This document shows positions 48,333 through 58,790 of a stretch of 64,000 nucleotides of DNA, piece by piece. Each line of letters starts with the position of its first letter. Within the stretch, counting starts at the first letter, position 1. Below the pieces are notes generated by a model. The model saw only the letters and a program-made list of their open reading frames with translations, was not told the origin of the DNA and did no database searches. Position numbers and translations under genes: made by a program. The stretch comes from Cyanoderma ruficeps (lineage: Eukaryota > Chordata > Aves > Passeriformes > Timaliidae), in NCBI GenBank assembly GCA_008694505.1, contig VZDJ01000116.1, forward strand, positions 23,741,501-23,805,500. The letters run 5' to 3'.

Positions 48333-49829
48333 ACACCATAGGATAGCTTCAGGAAAGAAAGATCAAGTTTTATGAAAATTCATTTGAAAGCTGCACCCTT
48401 GTGCTCTAGGAACCTGAAATGCTAATTTTAAACAGGATTTTCTTCTAAAAGTCATCGTGTTAATTACCCTATTTATTTCATAGAGTTTTCAATTGTTCAG
48501 TTGAACCAAAAATATTTTCCAAAACCAAGCCACATTCAGAAATAGAATAATTCTACATTGGCCCATATGTGTTTGAATTTTGAAGCACTTTTATCAGTGT
48601 CTGATGACAATGAACGCATGTTTTGCATTAGAAACATTCGCTATCTCCATGTTTGTATCAGCCACTGCTTAATTTTAGAAAACAGAGATACTTGAAATCT
48701 GAACTAATCCCTTCTGTGCAAATGCACCGTGCCTGGTTATTGCACCAAGAGTCACCTCTCTTCCAAAACACTACAAACTCACCAGACTGACCTCATGGTC
48801 ATGGAACTCTTTAATTTCCAGCCTTTCTGTCAGAAATGCTATGCATTTACAAGTGTCATCGATTTTCAATGGAAGTCAAAGGTGCACAGGCTCACTCAAA
48901 ATCTACTGCTTTGAGACAAGCCACACAACGAGCTTCTAATGGGATCCTCTCAGTACAAAAAATTTATAAAAACAGTATTTCATGGATGAGTACACCCCCA
49001 AGCACTAATGCCAGTCAATAGATTCTTTTCCTACAAAATAAGGTACATTTCATTGCATAAGCTGGATGCCATACAAACATATGTCTGAGTGTCTTATATG
49101 GAATTGTTAATATTATGTATTCTTCAGAAGTCAGACTTTGAAAAGCTTTTCAGTTTGCAATCACATCTCACTTCAAAAATGTGCAGAGTATATAAGATCA
49201 TTATTTCCTTTTCTTTTTTTTTTAATTAACTAAATGAGTCTTGAAGCGAAGAAAACAATTAAAGATAACAACAGAAATAGGGGAACATAGGGAATTCTCC
49301 CTCCACAGCTCACACAGCATTTCCCTAGCCCCAGGGGAGCTATCTAAAACTTGTTTGTAGCAAAAAAGGCACCAAAATGGTTATAAATGTCATGTGACTT
49401 TCATAAAAAAATGAAAATTTTGCAGAGTTGTGTAAAAATACCACAACAGGAGGCAAGTTTTTGGAAAAAAAAGCCAAACAAACAAACTTTTTTTTTTAAA
49501 ATAAAGAAACCTAAATTAGTGAAATGGAAGAAATGAAGTCAGTTATAAATTCATATGATCTTATGGGCTTATGATGAAATGATAGTCAAGCTTTTGCTCC
49601 AGATGGTGCAATAGTGCTTGTGACATCCACTTTGAACTGCAATCTAGTTATGTGTCAAGCAAGAGAGTCCATTATTCACTGCATCAGTGCTGGGGAAAGA
49701 AGGTTAAAAGTTCAAGACATGCCCCAAGTGATTAAGGTTGTAAAAATCAGGAGATATACCATGGGGAAAAAAATGTCACTCTTCCTTTTCTTCCATACTC
49801 AGTTTGTTCCCAAAATAAATGTGTTTAAG

Positions 49830-49969
49830 CAAAAAAAAAAAAAAAACAAAAAAAACCAAAAAAAACCCAACAAAAAAAACCCCAACCCAAACCAAAAAAA
49901 CACAAAACAAACAAACAAACAACCCTAAACCAAACAAAACACCAAACCCCCAAAACAACAACAAAAAAA
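49830..49969 (+). repeat. A/C-only low-complexity tract
   Basis: 140 bases made of A and C only, except a single T at 49926. It starts as a pure A run and grades into AAAC and AACCC-like units. It may be a mutated poly(A) tail or an expanded simple repeat. Frames called across it are artefacts. Confidence 0.9.
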
Positions 49970-50677
49970 TAACAGGATGCAGGAATACCACAATTCCCTA
50001 CAGTAATGTACAAATTATCTTCCTATTTGAACCCCTTAAACTGTTCTGCTACCAGTTTCTTTTTACCTAGACAGAAGCATAAAGGCTCTTCTTAAAATCT
50101 GTCCACAAGTTTCAGGACTTGAGAACTCAGTTAACACTTTCACACTTGTGATATTCTTTTCAGCTATTACATACTTGTAACTAACTCAGATTTCAAGCTT
50201 TATTTTTCATGTGCCCCACAGATCACCAGTTCATCTGCACTAGTCAGGCTTCACTTTTCAGCCACACAAACCTTTGCTCTGCTAAGCAGTAACATAACCT
50301 ACAAATTGCTTCCCAGCACCCCAAAAGTTTCTGCATTTGGAACTGCAAGTGCTGCTTCTCCAATACTTGAGCAAATTTAGATTTCTAATTCAATATAAAA
50401 ATAAGATGCAAAACCTGAAAGGTGAAGCTAATACAATTTCAATTCAAAAAACCTGCAAAATTTTTCATAGTGAGAGTAATGAATGAAAAGTATTAGAAAA
50501 AAAAAAGTGTTTTAGTGCTCAAAACCTTTGAAAAGGTATGAAGTAATTCTCTCCAGGAAGGTCTCTTCCTTCAACAAACAGGTAGAAAAGAGTAATTCCA
50601 TTGTAATACATTTTCTGTCTGCCATTTTCTAACTCTGTTTATCTCCAAGTTTGGACATTTGTATAAATCGTATTATG

Positions 50678-50720
50678 TATTATGTACAATAAATGTATTA
50701 TGTACAATAAATGTATTATG
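50678..50720 (+). repeat. 18-base tandem repeat, 2.4 copies
   Basis: Two identical units of TATTATGTACAATAAATG at 50678-50695 and 50696-50713, followed by TATTATG. Both units contain an AATAAA word. Confidence 0.95.
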
Positions 50721-51433
50721 GCCACGTTGCTGCATCCTCTTTGAAATTAAGTCAATACCTCATATGCAGTAACTGATGGATTAGCACATGTTTTTGTGTA
50801 AAGGAAAATACTGAATATGAATTTCACAAAGCCTGATAACATTCAGACTCTGTATATATTTGTGTGCTGACATTTCAGAGGAGCATATTAACAGTGCAGG
50901 CAAAATTCCTTGTAATCCATCACATCAGGTCCTTGAACTATGATTTAGCAATGCCCTAGAGTTCACAATAGTTACTTCAAAATGTACACAACAAAGAAAT
51001 CCTGTAGCAAACTCCTGATATCCAAAATTAAACCCAGCATTCATCAACAACCTGTGTGTTACATTAAAAAAACCCTACACACTACAAAACCCATCTAATA
51101 TCCCACAAATTTGAGGACGACCTTCTGCGAGCTCAAAACTGGGCTCAAAAACTCGTCTTTAAATACTGCGCGTTCCAAATCCCCTTTGGAGCGAGGATGA
51201 TAAATCAAAGCCTGCGAGCTCTCACCCTGCAGTTCAGCAGGCTCCTTTGGACAAGGCCAGGCTCACCCCTCGCACAGCAGGAGCTGAACAGACCCACAGG
51301 AAGGATCCTCAAAGTTTAGAAAGAAATTAGTACGAAAGCCCACTCAAGTTGAAGTAACCATTGGAGCGGAGAATGATTACTCAAGGCAAATGAACTCTCA
51401 TATATGAGTACTTGGGAAATTAAAATAATAGTG

Positions 51434-51491
51434 CTGGGGGCGGGGGGGGAGGGTTGGAGGAAGTCTTAAANTATATATATATATATATATA
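51434..51491 (+). repeat. G-run followed by (TA)n, with an undetermined base
   Basis: G runs of 5, 8, 3, 2 and 2 at 51436-51460 could form a G-quadruplex. About ten bases later comes an N (51471) and then an uninterrupted TA repeat (51472-51491). The N and the repeat edge probably mark sequencing or assembly uncertainty. Confidence 0.9.
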
Positions 51492-52982
51492 AGTCAAGTT
51501 CTCGCAAGTTTTTATCTAGACTAAAAGTCTAACCTAAATGTTGAGTTCAGCCATGTCCAAGGACAGAATCTTTTGTTTAATCTTATAAATAAAGTTGTAT
51601 TTAACTTTGTAACTGGTGTTTTTTCATTAGAGTATATAGAATATTAAGAATAAAAAGAAACACTACAGAAGCATTTTAGGTATAAAAAGAAAAATCATTA
51701 AGAAGCCTTTTAAAAAATTTTTTTGAAATGCCTCAAAAGCAGTAATATATCTGTAGAAGAGAATTTGTATCACCAAGCTAAAAAAACAATCCTGATTTTA
51801 TTGGAAATGTTATGCAGTTTTTATGTACTGAGAGCTGACTTCAAAGAAGCCCTTGTCAGTGGAATGAACACACATTGCTCCTCTGTGAAATCCTACAAGA
51901 GCACAGATGGCAGTGAGACCATGATCTTAATTGATTTAAAGGTCAAGTTTATATCTTTAAAGACTCATTTTTGAACAGCAAAAAGCAAATCCTTCGTGCG
52001 ACCCTTAAGCATGCAGTATTATACTCGGGTTTAGAGTGTGCCTGATTAGCACCATGTATTTACACCCAAAGGAGATGCATGTGAAAAAGGAACACACACA
52101 ACACATCATAAATATCATAAATGAACAAAAACTGATCACAATTTGTTTCCTGGCACAAGAGTTAAAATAAAGGCTCGAGGTGAGAAAAAACTCCGTACAG
52201 TTGCTCTCAAAAGAAACACGACCTATTTATCTCTGAAACCAAAAGAAGAGGCAGTCTAGAAGATTCGGGGCAAAATCTGTTGAGAAGACATCAAAACATG
52301 ATGCCACCCCTAGGAATGTCATCATTGCAATTATACAGATGGGGTTTTAATGTATGTGTTGATATAAGTGAAGTGTCTTCACCGTTTAAAAACAAATAAA
52401 AAGAACTACTACAGGGTGTCATTTGTACCCAGCCATTTTTCAAAGGCCAGACTTACACCAATCACAGGCTCCTCCTTGCTGGGTTTGCTCCTGGGCTCTT
52501 GCTACATATACTTTGATTAGAGAGTTTTTAATTACACTTTAGCCTGTTAGCACCATGGGGCCAATAAAACTAAGAGAAATAGAACTAAATTCTTTTCATT
52601 CAACACAACTGGTAACTAAACACCAATTAATTACACCCACACAAGCCTAATGAAGATAATGGGGTTGCAGAGAGTTCAGGGATGGTATGAAGTGGCTTGT
52701 GGTATCCTAACCTTAATCAGTTAACTACTTTGTAATAGGGAGGATCACAGGATAAGCCACCCTCTTTCTACATGCTTACAATTACTATTACTGTTAATGG
52801 AAATTACATGGCCATACAGATAATTCATGTAACATTCACTGGATCAGGAAACAAAAATGATAAATACTTGAGGGGACTCCCTACTAGTATTTCCAACAGT
52901 TTATTGAAAACAAGAGTGCTAGGTTAATAAATATCATTCTGCTTCATCTCATTGCTTCACTTAAGGCAAACCTGAAGGATTT

Positions 52983-53145
52983 TTTCCTTTCCAGAGAGGG
53001 AGCATCCAGACTGTCACTGGGAAAGCTGAGCCAAAGCCTTACCAGCCTCACAGTACAGAATTTCTTTCTAATATTTAATCCAGATCTGTTTCAGTTGAAG
53101 GCCACTGCCCTTCACAGGGGCTCTGGACACATCAGCACTGTCAGA
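52983..53145 (-). mobile_element. CR1 LINE fragment, antisense
   Basis: In plus-strand reading it shows reverse-complement CR1 words: ACCAGCCTCACAGTACAGAA, TTTCTTTCTAATATTTAATC, and TTTCAGTTGAAGGCCACTGC with CCTTCACAGG. These match the segment upstream of the CR1 3' end, read backwards. It is short and diverged, with no coding capacity. Confidence 0.82.
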
Positions 53146-54500
53146 GACTGAAATGTTACCGGGTATGAAGGAGTTTTGGCCATTATGGAAAAATTATATA
53201 AAGAGGCTGAGACCCCCAAGCCCACCCCTCCTCCACCTGACTGCAACTTTGGGCTGTGAGCTGCCTAACAGAACTTGAGATACAATCAAGGTGACACTAC
53301 TGTTCAGTTCCCTCTGGTCTATGGACAAGGAAACAAGACTAAGGGAGAAGAATCTATCTACAAGGAAGCCAAACCCAGTGGCTGTCCTGAAAATAAGCTT
53401 GGGCCAGGCTTGGCCTGGGGGAGGCCAAAGCCCACAGGCTCATCTGCTGAGGCCACGTTTGCTCACACTCCCCCAAAAACAAGAAGGGAGGAGGAGAGTT
53501 TTGGGGCTGTGGCTGGTCAGAGGCAGTGGACACTCATCCTCCCTCACACACACACACTGGCTCAGCTGTCAAACCCCCTACCCTGGGAAGGCCACATCCA
53601 TGGGACATTCCTGTGAGGGGCAGCTGAGGAGGTGCCATACTCCATCAAAGACCCCCCCAGAGCACTCCCCAGACTCATCGGGAAGGGTCCCAAGAAGAAG
53701 CCAGAACTAAGTAGGAGCTGGACTAAGTAGAATCCAGGACCTAGCAGGAAGGGTCCCAAGGGGAAGTCAGCATTGAGCTGTCCCCCAGTGGAAACCAGGT
53801 GTTACAAGGAAGCGATATCAGAACTCTCGCATTGGGTGGTATAAACCACATCATGCTCAGAGACCACCACACCAGCACCTTTTACCTCCAGGAGACTGTT
53901 CTTCCAGGAATATTTAATTAAACCGGAGCTTTCTGGGGCAAGCCTGCGCATGTGACAAATATCTGGTACTACTTGATCACTGCCACCCAGGCCTCCGACT
54001 GCAGAAGCCCCTCCTGAAGCATTTATGTGCCCAAAGGAGCAGCCACCCACCACATCAACTCCTCCTGAAGGAAGAAAATCTAATGAGGCACTTGCTACCC
54101 ACTCTCCTCAAGGAACAGGTAGTGTCAGTTCGGAAACCTTTTCAGAGGAAACAGCTTTTAAAAAAAGAGGGTTTAAATCTCTGGAGAGGTACCATAGTAT
54201 TTCTAAAGGATGTGAAAGCAAAAGAAAATGATTCCTTAGGGATTTTTCTTCATTATCACTCCACCTGGAGAAGTGAGCACACAATGAGCAAAGGTCCACA
54301 CATATTGATTTTAGAGCTGGGGAAGTGTGCAGCTAACAGCTTTTAAGTATCTCCATTTTCAGTTACTTCAACAAAATTACCAGTGAACAGTGTAAGAAAG
54401 TGAAAGTTTTTGTAGGAAATTGCGGGCTAAAAATGATCACTTAGGTCGCGAAATGTTTCTTTTCACTGAAAGTGGAGGGCTTTCAAACGTAGGAGTTACT
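53146..54500. other. Intergenic upstream of ENO4, unexplained GC-richer segment
   Basis: GC-richer than its surroundings, with a good TATA-box word (TATATAAAG, 53195-53203) followed by a C-rich run. Near-repeats GGGAAGGGTCCCAAGAAGAA and GGAAGGGTCCCAAGGGGAAG lie about 70 bases apart (near 53680 and 53748). It could be a decayed LTR or an upstream exon, but no known element is recognised. Overlapping frames (53275-53616, 53291-53710) share no known domain. Confidence 0.35.
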
Positions 54501-54579
54501 GTGGGCGTTTTGCAGCGTTCTCTTCACCAGGCGTTTCCCAAACCACAGCCTGTCCCTCTTTCAGGACAACAATCTTACA

Positions 54580-55140
54580 GTTTTGTTGCTCGGAGACTTT
54601 TAAAATCGAGGAGCGCTTGGTCGGGCCGTCCTGACTTGGAAGGCAATGACCGGGCTCTGAGGGAAGTGCGAGCACCGCGCGGCACTGAGGAACCAACCCG
54701 AACCAAACCGGGCCAAACCGAACCATCTCTGCTCACAACCCGGGGTGTTCCCGGGCGGGTCTGAGGGAGCAGAGCCCGGGAACGTGGAGCGCCGGCAGAG
54801 CGCCCCGAGGTGCCGCGGTTCCGCCCTGGGACAAGCGGGGAGCAGAGGAAGGGGCGGGCGCTCCCGGCTCCGTTGCCCGGCAGCGGCCGCGGCCCCGCGA
54901 TGGAGGCGGCGGCGCGGCTGGCGCGGCTGCGGCGGGAGGCGGCTGAGTATTACCGAGGGCACCGGGTGCCGGAACGGATGGAGGAGGCGCTGAACGCCCT
55001 GTTCCCGCTGTGCCCCGAGGATCTCTACGGGGAGCTGGTAGCGCGGGGCGGGGAAGCAGCCGGGCGGGACCGGAGCGGCCTCTCCAGGCCCTGTGTCCCG
55101 CGATGGGGCCGTGTGGGTGCCCGCCATGCCCCCTCCCGGC
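54580..55140. promoter_or_regulatory. ENO4: CpG island, ENO4 promoter (possibly bidirectional)
   Basis: CpG-dense island with an Sp1-type GGGGCGGGCG at 54851-54860, enclosing the ENO4 start codon at 54900. Three similar decamers (AACCCGAACC, AAACCGGGCC, AAACCGAACC) lie in tandem at 54695-54724. There is no TATA box. In mammals HSPA12A transcripts are reported, as I recall, to start close to ENO4; if that holds here the island could also fire leftward, but I see no leftward exon. The 5' end of ENO4 mRNA probably lies between 54700 and 54890. Confidence 0.75.
54900..55037 (+). CDS. ENO4: ENO4 exon 1 (start codon)
   Basis: Residues 1-46 begin MEAAARLARLRREAAEYY and end PEDLYGEL. The central pattern (L-x-x-L-R-x-E-A-x-E-Y-Y-R, then VPERMEEALN) parallels the N-terminal helical region of mammalian ENO4 (...KQQAMEYYRENDVPRRLEELLN). 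The donor is CTG/GTAGCG, phase 0. The start at 54900 has a strong context (G at -3, G at +4). An in-frame upstream ATG at 54810 would add 30 GC-rich residues without family similarity, so I prefer 54900. This part precedes the enolase fold and resembles a small dimerisation/docking-type helix pair, a role that is inferred only. Confidence 0.92.
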
Positions 55141-56242
55141 CCTTGCCCTCAGCGAAGGGGTGCAGCGGTGCACCGGGGAGGTCGACGTCTCTGTGGGGAC
55201 AATTCAGTGGTTTTCCCCCTGGCCTGAGCAAGGACTGTGATAGTTCTGTGTGGCCAGTGGCACCTGGATGCTGTGCCAAGTACGTGTCCGCAGCAGCCGG
55301 GCTTCTTGTCCTCTGCTGGTTGTTTGTCTCGACCCAAAAACAGAGTAGTCTACAGATGGATTACTGTTTGTCCCTAACAAAACTGCTGCTCAGCAGTGAT
55401 GACTCCCGGGCCAGCGGTGACAGGAGACTGGGTGCTGTTCACACTGCAGCTGCTCATGAAAGGCAAATGGACCCCACTGGAAGGGTCAAGAATCAGACCA
55501 ATTTTATCTGTTCCCACCTGGCAAAATATTGTTGACAGTAGTCATAATGAAACCTCAATTAGTGGTGATACTGGAATTGCCAATACTGGAATAGTGAGCA
55601 GCTCTCAAAAAAAAAAAATCTAATAAGGTCNAATCTAATATGGTCTTTGATGGGAGAGTGGCTGTGGAATTGAAACATTTCATTCCATCTTACTCTGTTT
55701 CCCATCTCCAAGTGTTTTGCCATCATCAGTGGGAGGGACTGGAACTGGTGAAACCTTTCCTTGCTTTGCTTGGTAGTTGGCATGCTCCTCTTCCTTGTAG
55801 CCCTAAGTGTTTCATAGTTTTCCCGTTTGGTAAGCTGTGGTCTGGTGACTCTTCAATACCAGATTAAATAATAAAACTAGGAAGGAAGTATGTAGAAGTC
55901 TCAGGTAAAAATGTAATCCTTTTTCTAAACCAACATTAGTGTTTATTAACTATGAACCGAGACCCAAATGTATTGAATTATGGTAGTTTATCAGGCCCAT
56001 TAAAGACCATGTTGGAAGAAGAATGAGGACTCTGCCTACCAGAAGTCATGGTTTCCACCTTACTCCCAGGGCTCAAAGCTTGCTGGAATGTATAAATCAT
56101 AGAGTGACAGAATATTCTGAGTTGGAAGAGACCCGTAATGGATTTTTTTCAGTGGTGGATTTGATTGTGAGATATTTCATGGAATAAAAGCCTTGTTGCC
56201 TTGAAATTGACTTTTAATTGAGTTCTTTCTCTTTCATTTAAG
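55038..56242 (+). other. ENO4: ENO4 intron 1, with CR1 remnant and one N
   Basis: Intron from GTAGCG to TTTAAG. It includes the end of the CpG island, an ambiguous base at 55631 next to an A9 run, and an antisense CR1 remnant at 56094-56146. The read-through frame continuing from exon 1 to 55535 is not expected to be used. Confidence 0.8.
56094..56146 (-). mobile_element. CR1 LINE 3'-end remnant, antisense
   Basis: AAATCATAGAGTGACAGAAT followed by CTGAGTTGGAAGAGACCCG is the reverse complement of a CR1 3' terminus (the ATTCTATGATT-type end plus its flank). Only about 50 bases remain. Confidence 0.8.
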
Positions 56243-56371
56243 GCTAACTACCTTTCTAAATTTTCAAAAGCTCCAGTAATAAGCAGATTAGTTGGAAGAA
56301 AAGTTTTTGATGGAGTTGGTCAGCCAACATTAGAAGTGGAAATATACTGTACAGTTAAAAACTATGAGAAG
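56243..56371 (+). CDS. ENO4: ENO4 exon 2 (start of enolase N-domain)
   Basis: Residues 47-89 read ANYLSKFSKAPVISRLVG, then RKVFDGVGQPTLEVEIYCTV, then KNYEK. The R-x-x-x-D-x-x-G-x-P-T-x-E-V-x-x segment aligns with the first strands of all enolases (REILDSRGNPTVEVD-type). The acceptor is TTTAAG and the donor is AAG/GTATGA; both phases are 0. The Ser-Arg of the usual DSRGNPT motif is replaced by Gly-Val (DGVGQPT), as expected for ENO4-type proteins. Confidence 0.95.
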
Positions 56372-57602
56372 GTATGAGCTGCTTCTTCTTGTTTTATTTA
56401 TTTTACTAGGACAATATCTGAGGAGGTAACTATTCTCACATCCCAAGGAACGTTTTATTTTTCATCTTTATGACAAGATATAAATCCCTGTGACTCAACA
56501 GTTGAGTGTTGTGACTTGCAAAAAAAAAAGGTGTCGTGAAAAGTTAGTGGCAGCAGCTATGAAAACTTTATTTTCTAGGAATTAGGCAATATTTTGTGAG
56601 CGGGATCTGATAACATGTCTTTGTATATTAAATTTTTTTGCTGTCTTAATGATCATGTAGATTTTTCTTACACCCTATACTAACCTTATGTGTTCACTTT
56701 CATTTCATCTTTTTCTTTAATTTTCAGATCTTTAAGTTTCTCTTTGTGTGACACTTTCAGGAAAATACAGAACAGGTGAAAGACAGTACAGATAGAGGCA
56801 CTTCTTTCACACTGAGCTAACTGGTTGATGTGGGTGACAGGAAAGTCAAACATACCCATTTAGCACCTGCAATGCAGAATTGATGGCTCATCTCTTCCCC
56901 AACCTGAGATATTCAAATTGCATCTTCACAGCTCTAGCTCTTGTGGAGTAATTATTTCTACTTTCCCTCAGTGAAACTCTGGTTCACTTAATTCTTGAAT
57001 TACATGTAACCTCATAGATACTCACAGGATGTAAAGTTAATACTGTTAGTGCAGGCAACTGTGGGAAATTTGTAAATTGTCTTCCTTAAGTGAATTTTCT
57101 TAATATCATTTGTTCTTCATCAGTACAGAAAGGTTTGAATTATCTAAGTAAGACAAAAGTAGCTGATCATGAGGGATGGCATTAAACGTGAATGCTGATG
57201 AATCATGGTACAACAGGCTACCAACAGCTGCAATAAAAGGTGTCCTAATAACTGTATGGTCCTTAAAATAACTCCATGCTATTCTGATAGCATAATATAT
57301 GTATAAGGCAGGTCAGTCTGAGGGGATTTGCCTATGTAGTTATAATTTTAGGTCAAAAAACTTGAATAACATCTGCAATTACCAAAGTTTAAGAGCCTAA
57401 AAAGAAGGAGCTGGATGAGGAAAGACAAGTGGAGCAAATAGATTTGGAGATATGTACTTGTAGAGTTGGTAAGGACATACTTCCTAGTTTTTCAAATGAC
57501 ATTTCCAAGTTAGAAATTAAATTGTGTTTTAAACCTTTTACATTGTATTGGTTTTGGTTTGGTTTTTTTGTTTTGTTTGTTTGTTTGTTCGTTTGTTTTC
57601 AG
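56372..57602 (+). other. ENO4: ENO4 intron 2
   Basis: AT-rich intron ending in a G/T-rich (GTTT)n tract at 57549-57600 that runs straight into the CAG acceptor. No other feature is seen. Confidence 0.8.
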
Positions 57603-57793
57603 AGGATTTGTTCCACCGTAATGGCTACTCATTCTCAAATACCTGAACATGCTTTACCTGAAACAATTGAAGCTGATGAGAAAGAAAGAAATGACTCTGT
57701 TCATACTGCTGTGGAATGGGTGAATGAATCACTGAGCTCAATGTTGAGGGACTTGGAGCCTACTGACCAGTGTCAAGCTGATAAGATCCTTGG
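57603..57793 (+). CDS. ENO4: ENO4 exon 3
   Basis: Residues 90-152 and two bases of 153. It begins RICSTVMATHSQIPEHALPE and continues ...EKERNDSVHTAVEWVNESL and ...DQCQADKILG. It matches the mammalian ENO4 pattern STH..(H)ENALPE..EA.ER..AV.TAV.WVN. In true enolases the stretch after the first strands carries the mobile PSGAST loop, whose Ser binds the second magnesium; here that position reads VMATHSQ, so the loop is not conserved. The acceptor is TTTTCAG. The donor GTAGGT at 57794 was chosen over other GT sites because it gives phase 2, which fits the next exon; one codon later the frame would hit TAG. Confidence 0.93.
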
Positions 57794-58626
57794 GTAGGTC
57801 TTGCATACTATGAAAATTATTGCATTTGAATATTTGAAATATTCACCATTAATTTATATTGTAATGCAAGATGTAGAATAGGCAGTGGTTTCTACTTTTT
57901 TGAAAATGTTTTTGGGATCTAATCTCTGTCTCAGGCCAATTTTCATAATGATGATATAAAAAACCTGCTGTTTGTGGCTGCAACACTGAACAGAGGCTGT
58001 GGCAAACAGACCTAATTGCCTTCCTCATGGACTAGATGTGGGAAAACCTTGATAAAGGGAATAAGGACTCAGTTGGAAAGTGAGTCTAAAGAGGATTTTA
58101 ATGCATTGTTTACACTACTTTATATATCTCACATACTCAGTCTGCCTGAATTGGCACTTTCTGTGACCCATGGGAGAAGATTTCACTTCATGCATGTAAT
58201 TGAAATTCAGCCACATCTGAGTTTGCAGCCCTCAATAAGCAGTGTACAACTCACCTGCTGCCTTAACCTAGGCCAGGCTGATGGATGTCATGAAGTCCTG
58301 ACAGGATCTGTTGCTGCCCATGCAGAGGAAATAAATCCTTCATGTCTGCTCAGAGCTGACTTTCAAACCAGAGTGATTTACAGAGCACGTGCTGAGGTTT
58401 GCAATACTTGTCTTGGTCCTTTTTGTTCAATCAGTGCTGCAGTTGACTACCAAAAAAGAACAATATGATAAATTTATAGACTTCTCCAGCTTCACACAGG
58501 TTATCTATGGCAGAAGCTCAAGAGCACTTCATCTACCTCCTAGCATGTTCTTTAGCTTGCATCACATCTATTTGTCACATGTCTAACACTATTTTGACCC
58601 AGTAATTCTTATGCCTCTTCCCTCAG
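57794..58626 (+). other. ENO4: ENO4 intron 3
   Basis: 833-base intron. A 150-codon open frame (58016-58468) lies inside but has no recognised motif, no exon-like borders and no counterpart in ENO4. It is treated as a chance frame. Confidence 0.8.
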
Positions 58627-58790
58627 CGAATACTTTGCAAACAAGGTGGAGGGAAAAAAGGAAATTGAAAAGCAAGAAGAAGGACAAGAGGGAGAAGAAA
58701 AACAAGAGGAAGAAGAAGCAGCAAAAGTTGCTCCTGCCCCTGCTTTGCGCCATTCAGCCCCAACATCTAAGCCGAAAAAGGGAGGAAAAG
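58627..58790 (+). CDS. ENO4: ENO4 exon 4 (charged linker)
   Basis: The last base of codon 153, residues 154-207 and one base of 208. It starts EYFANKVEGKKEIEKQ and then runs into a low-complexity stretch dominated by Glu, Lys and Gln (residues about 162-185), followed by APAPALRHSAPTSKPKKGG. The corresponding mammalian linker, as I recall, is proline-rich before a lysine-rich end, so the position is the same but the composition differs. The acceptor is CCTCAG. The donor AAAAG/GTTTTA is weak, but phase and downstream similarity support it. The linker interrupts the enolase N-domain and is probably disordered. Confidence 0.9.

Larger units (their letters stand above)
48333..52982. other. Intergenic, simple repeats, no gene
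   Basis: AT-rich sequence with an A/C-only tract (49830-49969), an 18-base tandem repeat (50678-50720), a CpG-retaining block (51110-51420) and a G-run plus TA repeat (51434-51491). The segment 52430-52690 is complex, unique and rich in TAATTA words (for example CACCAATTAATTACACCC), and may be regulatory. No exon is recognised. Confidence 0.5.

Noticed and set aside
54600..55535. Minus-strand frames of 146 and 175 codons and the plus-strand 241-codon frame around ENO4 exon 1
   Set aside because: The minus-strand frames are antisense shadows in GC-rich DNA. The plus-strand frame is intron read-through beyond the exon 1 donor.
58016..58468. 150-codon frame in ENO4 intron 3
   Set aside because: No family similarity, and no acceptor/donor pair in phase with the flanking exons.
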